A stretch of DNA of 10,073 nt, taken from contig JAEYZR010000098.1 in NCBI GenBank assembly GCA_023427945.1, positions 1-10,073 on the forward strand, in the 5' to 3' direction. The notes under the pieces were generated by a model, which did not search any database, had not been told where the DNA came from, and saw only the letters and a list, made by a program, of their open reading frames with translations. Shown piece after piece: positions 5,659-10,073 of this stretch. The DNA comes from Pseudomonadota bacterium. Its GTDB lineage: Bacteria; Pseudomonadota; Gammaproteobacteria; Burkholderiales; Burkholderiaceae_B. A program made the position numbers and the translations under genes. Position 1 is the first letter of the stretch. Every line of letters begins with the position of its first letter.

Positions 5659-6552
5659 TCACGCCTGGTCGCGCAGGCTGGCCTTCAACCATCGGCAGAA
5701 TTCGCCCGCCGTCTGCGCGTGCGCGCTGTGTGCATGGACATAGGCCACGTAGCTTGCGCCAGAACCGATGCGCTGATCGTCAAACCGGATCAGCGAGCCG
5801 TCCTGCAGCTGATGCAGCACCAGCCATTGGGGCACGACCAGAAATCCAGCCCCGCCGATGGCCGCCGTCGCGGCCAGGAATAAATGATCGTAGGTCGCCA
5901 CGACGTGCAGACGCTCGGGCGAAACCTCTGCCGCAACAGCCCAGATCGCAATCACATCGGGGCGGGACCTGGCCGCCACCATAGGCATGCGAGTGCCGGG
6001 TTCGGCGTTGAACCGTGCGATCACGGCCGGTGAACCCACACAGATCAATTCCTCGCGCACGAGCTCCCAGCTCTCGGTGCCCGGCAGGCTCAGGTCGCGA
6101 GAGATCAGCACATCGAAATCGTCGGATGTCTGGGGAGGCGACAAGGAAGTGATCAGGTCGATCTGCACGCCATGCCTGGCCGTGTACGCACCGAGCGAGG
6201 GGATGACGACGGTCATGGCGAAGCTGGGAAGCGAGGTTCGCACCTTGATCCTGTCATGGCGTTGTCCGCGTTGGGCCAGCAACTGCATGGTGAGTTCGAT
6301 CGTCGACAAGGCATCCTTCACGGCCTCGAACAACTGCAAGCCGGGCGGCGTGAACTCGATGGTGGATCCCCTGCGCACGAACAGGCGGCAGTCGGCGAAT
6401 TTCTCCAGCGTCGAAATATGGCGGCTGACGGCGCTTTGTGTGATCCCCAGGGAGTCGGCCGCACGCGTGAAACTGCCGTGGCGGCCCACGGCCACGAACG
6501 CGCGCAGCGCAGTCAGAGGCGCATCCTGTGCTCTAGTATGCATAATACTCAT
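5659..6552 (-). CDS. LysR-family transcriptional regulator beside an ABC importer
   Basis: A 297-residue LysR protein. The helix-turn-helix covers residues 13-72: LTALRAFVAVGRHGSFTRAAD, recognition helix LGITQSAVSRHISTLE (35-50), then FVRRGSTIEFTPPG. The effector domain runs from about 100 to 290, with FDVLISRDL and GGAGFLVVPQWL as typical strands. This is the GcvA-like arrangement. ATG 6552 has GGGG 5 nt upstream; ATG 6543 is an alternative three codons in. The gene diverges from the binding-protein gene across 106 bp containing a palindrome and promoter, so it is the likely regulator of the importer. Its effector is presumably the imported compound or a metabolite of it. An AGTAT-GCATA-ATACT inverted repeat (6535-6549) covers its own start codons and could serve autorepression. 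Confidence 0.92.
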   Translation of the reverse strand: MSIMHTRAQDAPLTALRAFVAVGRHGSFTRAADSLGITQSAVSRHISTLEKFADCRLFVRRGSTIEFTPPGLQLFEAVKDALSTIELTMQLLAQRGQRHDRIKVRTSLPSFAMTVVIPSLGAYTARHGVQIDLITSLSPPQTSDDFDVLISRDLSLPGTESWELVREELICVGSPAVIARFNAEPGTRMPMVAARSRPDVIAIWAVAAEVSPERLHVVATYDHLFLAATAAIGGAGFLVVPQWLVLHQLQDGSLIRFDDQRIGSGASYVAYVHAHSAHAQTAGEFCRWLKASLRDQA

Positions 6553-6555
6553 GCT

Positions 6556-6619
6556 TACCCCGGGTATCGGAATACTGTCATCAAAATAGCATTGAACGAA
6601 TCTCGCCGATTCTTAGAAT
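6556..6619 (+). promoter_or_regulatory. Candidate importer promoter with LysR-type operator
   Basis: A -35 TTGAAC (6592-6597, 4 of 6) and a -10 TAGAAT (6614-6619, 5 of 6) are 16 bp apart, giving a start near 6626 and a 33-nt leader with AGGGG (6646-6650) before the ATG. The palindrome TACCC-C-GGGTA (6556-6566) is centred at about -65, the LysR recognition position. GAATC-TCGCC-GATTC (6598-6612) fills the spacer and ATTCT-T-AGAAT (6609-6619) covers the -10, as activation-site half-sites would. The palindrome shows T-N9-A, not the canonical T-N11-A. Confidence 0.5.
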
Positions 6620-6658
6620 GAAACCCTGCCATACCAACACGCAATAGGGGTTCAAATC

Positions 6659-7642
6659 ATGTTTCGTCGAGCGCTCAAGCTATGTATTTTACTCATTGCA
6701 ATGCCATTGTCCGCGAGTCTTGCGCGGGCCGCCGATGTGGTGCTGTATTCATCCAATAATGTCGAGACGGTCAATCGCGTCCTGGATGGATTCGCAAAAG
6801 CCCATCCCGACATCAAGGTGTCCGTCGTGCGTGCGGGAACGGGCGCGCTCATGCAACGCATCAAGGCAGAGGCGAATAACCCGCTGGGCGACATCTTCTG
6901 GTCGGGCGGGCTATCCACTATCAGCGAGTTCCGTGAACAACTGGCCCCCTACGCATCCGCCCAGGCCGCCGCCGTGCCGGCCGCCTATCGCGGCCCCGAC
7001 AACCTCTGGCTGGGCACCAACACCCATGTGACCGTGTTGATGGCCAACCTCAGGCAGGTGCCGCAAGGCCAGCCCCCCCAAGGCTGGGCCGACCTGGCCG
7101 ACCCGAAATGGAAAGGCAAGATCGTCATACCCGATCCCGAACGCAGCAGTGCATCCTTTGTTGCGATGTACGGTCTGCAGAAACAGCTGGGAACCGAGAT
7201 GCTGGCCAGGATCGCTCGCAATGCGGTCATCGTGGGAACCACATCCGCCGCGTATGAAGGCGTGGCCAAAGGCGAGTTCGCCGTCGCGGTCACGATGGAG
7301 TATGCCGCTTACGAGTATGTCGCCGGCGGACTGAAGGAAATCAAACTGGTCTATCCGGCCGAAGGCACGTTCCTGTCGCCAGAAGGCATGGCGATCATCA
7401 AGAACGGCAAGAACCCGGAACAGGCACACAAGCTGTACGAGTACCTGGCGTCGAAGGACACCCAGACCGAGGTCTTCAAAAGTGCCTACCGTCGTCCCTT
7501 GCGTGAAGACATCGATGTCAGCGCACTGGCTGCCTTGCCCAAACTCTCCGATGTGTCGATCATCAAACTGGACGATGCCGAGATGGGTGCGCAGCGCACT
7601 GCCTTCATCGCGCAGTGGCGCCAGATCGTCAGCGCCCGCTGA
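6659..7642 (+). CDS. ABC importer periplasmic substrate-binding protein
   Basis: A 327-residue secreted receptor with a signal peptide (Arg/Lys start, hydrophobic core 8-20, cleavage after ARA at about residue 24). It belongs to the extracellular solute-binding family used for ferric iron, phosphonates and similar small anions: VVLYSSNNVETVNRVLDGF (27-45), NPLGDIFWSGG (74-84), GWADLADPKWKGKIVIPDP (142-160), SASFVAMYGLQ (164-173), VAKGEFAVAVTMEYAAY (202-218) and LSPEGMAIIKNGKNPEQA (239-256). The Tyr-Tyr pair that binds iron in FbpA-type proteins is not obvious: the matching region reads EYAAYEY. A non-iron ligand is therefore quite possible, and no Fur-like box is seen upstream. It heads the transporter operon, with AGGGG 8 nt before the ATG and the ATPase gene 33 nt after the stop. 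Family certain, ligand unknown. Confidence 0.9.
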   Translation: MFRRALKLCILLIAMPLSASLARAADVVLYSSNNVETVNRVLDGFAKAHPDIKVSVVRAGTGALMQRIKAEANNPLGDIFWSGGLSTISEFREQLAPYASAQAAAVPAAYRGPDNLWLGTNTHVTVLMANLRQVPQGQPPQGWADLADPKWKGKIVIPDPERSSASFVAMYGLQKQLGTEMLARIARNAVIVGTTSAAYEGVAKGEFAVAVTMEYAAYEYVAGGLKEIKLVYPAEGTFLSPEGMAIIKNGKNPEQAHKLYEYLASKDTQTEVFKSAYRRPLREDIDVSALAALPKLSDVSIIKLDDAEMGAQRTAFIAQWRQIVSAR

Positions 7643-7675
7643 TTCCTGTCAGATATCTGCGAGCGACAGCCAACC

Positions 7676-8740
7676 ATGCAAGTCTCATTTCAGTCCATTG
7701 CGCAAAGCTATGGGGGACAGGTCCTGTTCAACGAACTGGATCTGACCTTGCCTAGCGGTAAATTCTTTACCCTGCTTGGCCCCTCGGGCTGCGGCAAGAC
7801 GACTTTGCTACGGATGCTCGGCGGGTTTGTTCGCCCCGATTCGGGAAAGATTCTGTTTGGCGAAGACGATGTGACCCATGTGCCCGTGCACCGGCGTGGC
7901 GTGGGCATGGTTTTTCAGGATTACGCCCTGTTCCCGGATCGATCCATTCTCGCCAACGTGTGCTATGGATTGACGGCACGCAAGATCTCGCCCGCCCAGG
8001 CCCGGGAGCGCGCCATGAGCATGCTGGATCGAGTGGGGCTGGCCGCATTCGCTGATCGCGCGCCGGCGGCGCTGTCGGGTGGCCAGCGCCAACGTGTCGC
8101 GATGGCGCGCGCACTGGTCATCCAGCCCAGGCTCCTGCTGCTGGACGAGCCGCTGTCGGCGCTGGACGTGAAGTTGCGCGTTGAACTGCGCAGCATGATC
8201 CGCGACCTGCAGACCGAAGCCGGCATCACCACCGTGTTCGTGACGCACGATCAGGAAGAAGCCTTGGCGATGTCCGATCTGATTGCCGTGCTGGACCGGG
8301 GCCGGATCGTCCAGACAGGAACGCCTCGCGAGATATATGCCTTCCCCCGCACGGCATTTGCCGCCGACTTCGTTGGCAGCGCCAATCTCATCGCCATCGA
8401 GCAGGAACTGCCCGCGACCCAAAGCGGTTTGCGCCGACTCAGTACCGCAGCCGGTGTGCTCGTCACCTGCAGCGATGTTCCGGTTCGGCCGGGATCATTG
8501 CTGGTTGTACGAAGCGAGGAGATTCTGTTCGACGATGCCGCCCTCGCAGAGGAGGGGCATCTGGCGGGTGTCATCGAAGACGTCGAGTTTCGTGGCAGTC
8601 TTACCGGCTATCGCGTGCGCACTGCGGCCGGCATCATCCGTATCGACGTGCGCACGATCCACGACGGCGCACTGCGCCGCGCTGGCGACTCCGTCGTGTT
8701 GGCGCTGCCCCGTCACGCGCCCATCGTGGAGACTTCATGA
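7676..8740 (+). CDS. ABC importer ATP-binding protein with C-terminal TOBE-like domain
   Basis: A 354-residue ATPase that powers the importer from the cytosolic face. All nucleotide-binding motifs are intact: Walker A GPSGCGKT (35-42), Q-loop Gln81 in VFQDYALFP, signature LSGGQ (133-137), Walker B LLLLDEP (153-159), D-loop SALD (161-164) and the switch His191 in VTHDQEEALAMSD. From about residue 235 to the end lies the extra beta-rich region (DFVGSANLI, then IEDVEFRGSLTGYRV) characteristic of the FbpC/PotA group, a TOBE-like regulatory domain. The order of genes and the FDV-type coupling residues fit import of small anions or ferric compounds. The ribosome site is weak. The stop overlaps the permease start as ATGA, so the two are translationally coupled. 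Confidence 0.94.
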   Translation: MQVSFQSIAQSYGGQVLFNELDLTLPSGKFFTLLGPSGCGKTTLLRMLGGFVRPDSGKILFGEDDVTHVPVHRRGVGMVFQDYALFPDRSILANVCYGLTARKISPAQARERAMSMLDRVGLAAFADRAPAALSGGQRQRVAMARALVIQPRLLLLDEPLSALDVKLRVELRSMIRDLQTEAGITTVFVTHDQEEALAMSDLIAVLDRGRIVQTGTPREIYAFPRTAFAADFVGSANLIAIEQELPATQSGLRRLSTAAGVLVTCSDVPVRPGSLLVVRSEEILFDDAALAEEGHLAGVIEDVEFRGSLTGYRVRTAAGIIRIDVRTIHDGALRRAGDSVVLALPRHAPIVETS

Positions 8741-10073
8741 TGCTCGGTTCACTCAAGCGCGATCCGACCTGGCTCACGGTTGCTGTCATGGCCGTCGGGC
8801 TGCTGGGCATCTTTCTGGTGTGGCCACTGATAGGCATGCTGGGCAAGTCGTTCGTGGGCAACGACGGGCAGATCGACCTGGGAGGCTATGTCCGGTTCTT
8901 CTCCGACCCGTCGTATCGCGACGTGTTCTTCAACACCCTGATCCTGGGTGTGTCGGTAACGATCACCTCCATGCTGGTGGGAACCGCGATGGCGGTGATG
9001 GTCGCACGATTCACCTTCCCGCTTGCCGGCCTGGTCACGGCGCTGCCCCTGATCACGCTGGTCATCCCCGATGTCGTCGTCGCCGCCGCCTGGCTGCTGC
9101 TGCTGGGCAAACAAGGGTGGGTCAACACGCTGATAGCCCCCCTGGGCCTCGAACTGCCGTCACTGTATTCCTGGTGGGGCCTGGTCTTTGTGATGACGCT
9201 GAACAATTACGTGTATGCGTTCGTCGCCGTACTGGTCGGACTCAAATCGATTGATCGCAATCTGGAGGAAGCCGCCTGCAGCCTGGGTCAACCCATCGGA
9301 CGCGTCCTGGGCGGCGTGACCTTCCCGCTGTTGTTGCCTTCGATCTTCGCAGGCGCCTTGATCGTGTTCACCCATGTCATCGGCAGCTTCGGTGTGCCTG
9401 CGATCCTGGGGGCGCGAACACCGGTGCTGGCCGTCAAGGCGTACAACGAATTCGTCAGTGAAATGGGCGGCAATCCCCAGATGCAAACCACCATGGCCTC
9501 GATACTGGTGTTTCTGGGTGCAGGTCTGTTGCTGATTCAGAAGTTCGTGGTCGAACGCCGACAGTTTCAGATGGAATCCGGGCGTAGTCCGTTGCCGATG
9601 GGCATTTCCGGCGGTCGTGCCACCCTTGCCAGTGCGCTCGTGCTGTTCATGGTCGCGCTATCCATGCTGCCCGCTGTCGTGGTGATCATCACCGCATTCA
9701 CACCCTCTGTCGGCCCCGTATTGCGCTATGGCGGCTTCACGCTGGCGCATGTTCAGTATGCGCTGCTGCGTGCGCCCGAGCCTTTGTACAACTCGCTCTT
9801 CCTGGCCTCGATTGCCACCGTGGCCGGGCTGGTGTTCTCGGTGGCGTCGGCCTATCTCATCGTGAAACGTCGCTCGGTACTCACCCATGTCCTGGACGTG
9901 ATGGTGATGCTGCCGCTCACGATCGCCGGCACGGTGCTGGGCATTGCCCTGATCAATGCGTTCAATGCCGGCTCTCTGGTGTTGACCGGTACCTGGGTGA
10001 TCATGGCCCTGGCGTATTTCCTGAGGCGCATGCCCACCAGCGTGCGTGCGGCGGCAGGCCCGCTGCATAACCT
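8737..10073 (+). CDS. ABC importer permease, fused two-domain FbpB type (partial, 3' end outside window)
   Basis: The frame opens at ATG 8737, inside the ATPase stop (ATGA), and runs open for 445 codons to the window end. It encodes an inner-membrane permease made of two fused transmembrane domains, each normally of 5-6 segments. The first domain spans about residues 1-270, with segments near 12-35, 65-90, 97-121, 148-170 and 203-225, and an EAA loop starting EEAACSLG at 177 and continuing to FPLLLPSIFAGALI, the site that docks on the ATPase. A linker around 270-295 leads to the second domain, with segments near 297-322, 350-375 and 387-410. The visible end, YFLRRMPTSVRAAAGPLHN, is the approach to the second EAA loop, so roughly 100-120 residues are missing. 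ATG 8740 is a second possible start one codon in. The layout matches ferric-iron and phosphonate-type importers. Confidence 0.92.
   Translation, partial: MMLGSLKRDPTWLTVAVMAVGLLGIFLVWPLIGMLGKSFVGNDGQIDLGGYVRFFSDPSYRDVFFNTLILGVSVTITSMLVGTAMAVMVARFTFPLAGLVTALPLITLVIPDVVVAAAWLLLLGKQGWVNTLIAPLGLELPSLYSWWGLVFVMTLNNYVYAFVAVLVGLKSIDRNLEEAACSLGQPIGRVLGGVTFPLLLPSIFAGALIVFTHVIGSFGVPAILGARTPVLAVKAYNEFVSEMGGNPQMQTTMASILVFLGAGLLLIQKFVVERRQFQMESGRSPLPMGISGGRATLASALVLFMVALSMLPAVVVIITAFTPSVGPVLRYGGFTLAHVQYALLRAPEPLYNSLFLASIATVAGLVFSVASAYLIVKRRSVLTHVLDVMVMLPLTIAGTVLGIALINAFNAGSLVLTGTWVIMALAYFLRRMPTSVRAAAGPLHN

Noticed and set aside
5647..5666. GGCG-TCA-CGCC hairpin between the hydrolase and LysR-2 as a bidirectional terminator
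   Set aside because: Only a 4-bp stem, no T-run on either strand, and it overlaps the LysR-2 stop codon.
6553..6658. Fur box upstream of the importer
   Set aside because: No GATAAT-type repeat was found; the visible palindromes fit a LysR regulator better.
9658..10068. Minus-strand frame opposite the permease
   Set aside because: Gln/His/Arg-rich antisense product; the permease frame in this stretch has clear membrane segments.

Overview
The window looks like chromosome from a high-GC proteobacterium, most likely a betaproteobacterium of the Alcaligenaceae/Burkholderiales type (Bordetella or Achromobacter relatives). This is an inference from strong G/C third positions, the density of LysR-type regulators beside small catabolic genes and ABC importers, and the style of the proteins. 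No rRNA, tRNA, CRISPR array or insertion sequence was found.

Layout. (1) Positions 1-1585, minus strand: an ompW-family outer membrane protein gene followed 12 bp later by a membrane fatty acid desaturase gene, probably one operon. A candidate FNR/Anr box and -10 element sit in the right geometry upstream of ompW. The desaturase frame is cut by a TAG at 35-37, although coding-like sequence continues in frame to the window edge. (2) Positions 1586-3248: an intergenic stretch with small palindromes, then a noticeably AT-richer gene for a two-domain nuclease: an N-terminal EVE/PUA-like domain and a C-terminal Mrr-type PD-(D/E)xK domain. It is probably a modification-dependent (type IV-like) restriction enzyme acquired as a single-gene defence cargo. 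(3) Positions 3249-5646: a RidA-family gene divergent from a CrgA-like LysR regulator, with a palindrome cluster between them placed at about -65 of a candidate ridA-like promoter. A nested 56-nt hairpin at the LysR stop and an alpha/beta hydrolase gene follow. (4) Positions 5659-10073: a second LysR regulator divergent from an ABC importer operon (periplasmic binding protein, ATPase, fused two-domain permease), with the permease cut by the window end. A palindrome lies about 65 bp upstream of the predicted start of the importer transcript, the classical LysR activator position.

How they work together. The two LysR genes each appear to control their divergent neighbour: LysR-1 the RidA-like gene (and perhaps the hydrolase downstream of itself), LysR-2 the importer. 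The importer is of the ferric-iron/phosphonate-type family, but the binding protein shows no clear Tyr-Tyr iron dyad, so its substrate is open. The most unusual items are the EVE-like/Mrr-like fusion nuclease, the nonsense codon in the desaturase and the nested hairpin at 4730-4785.
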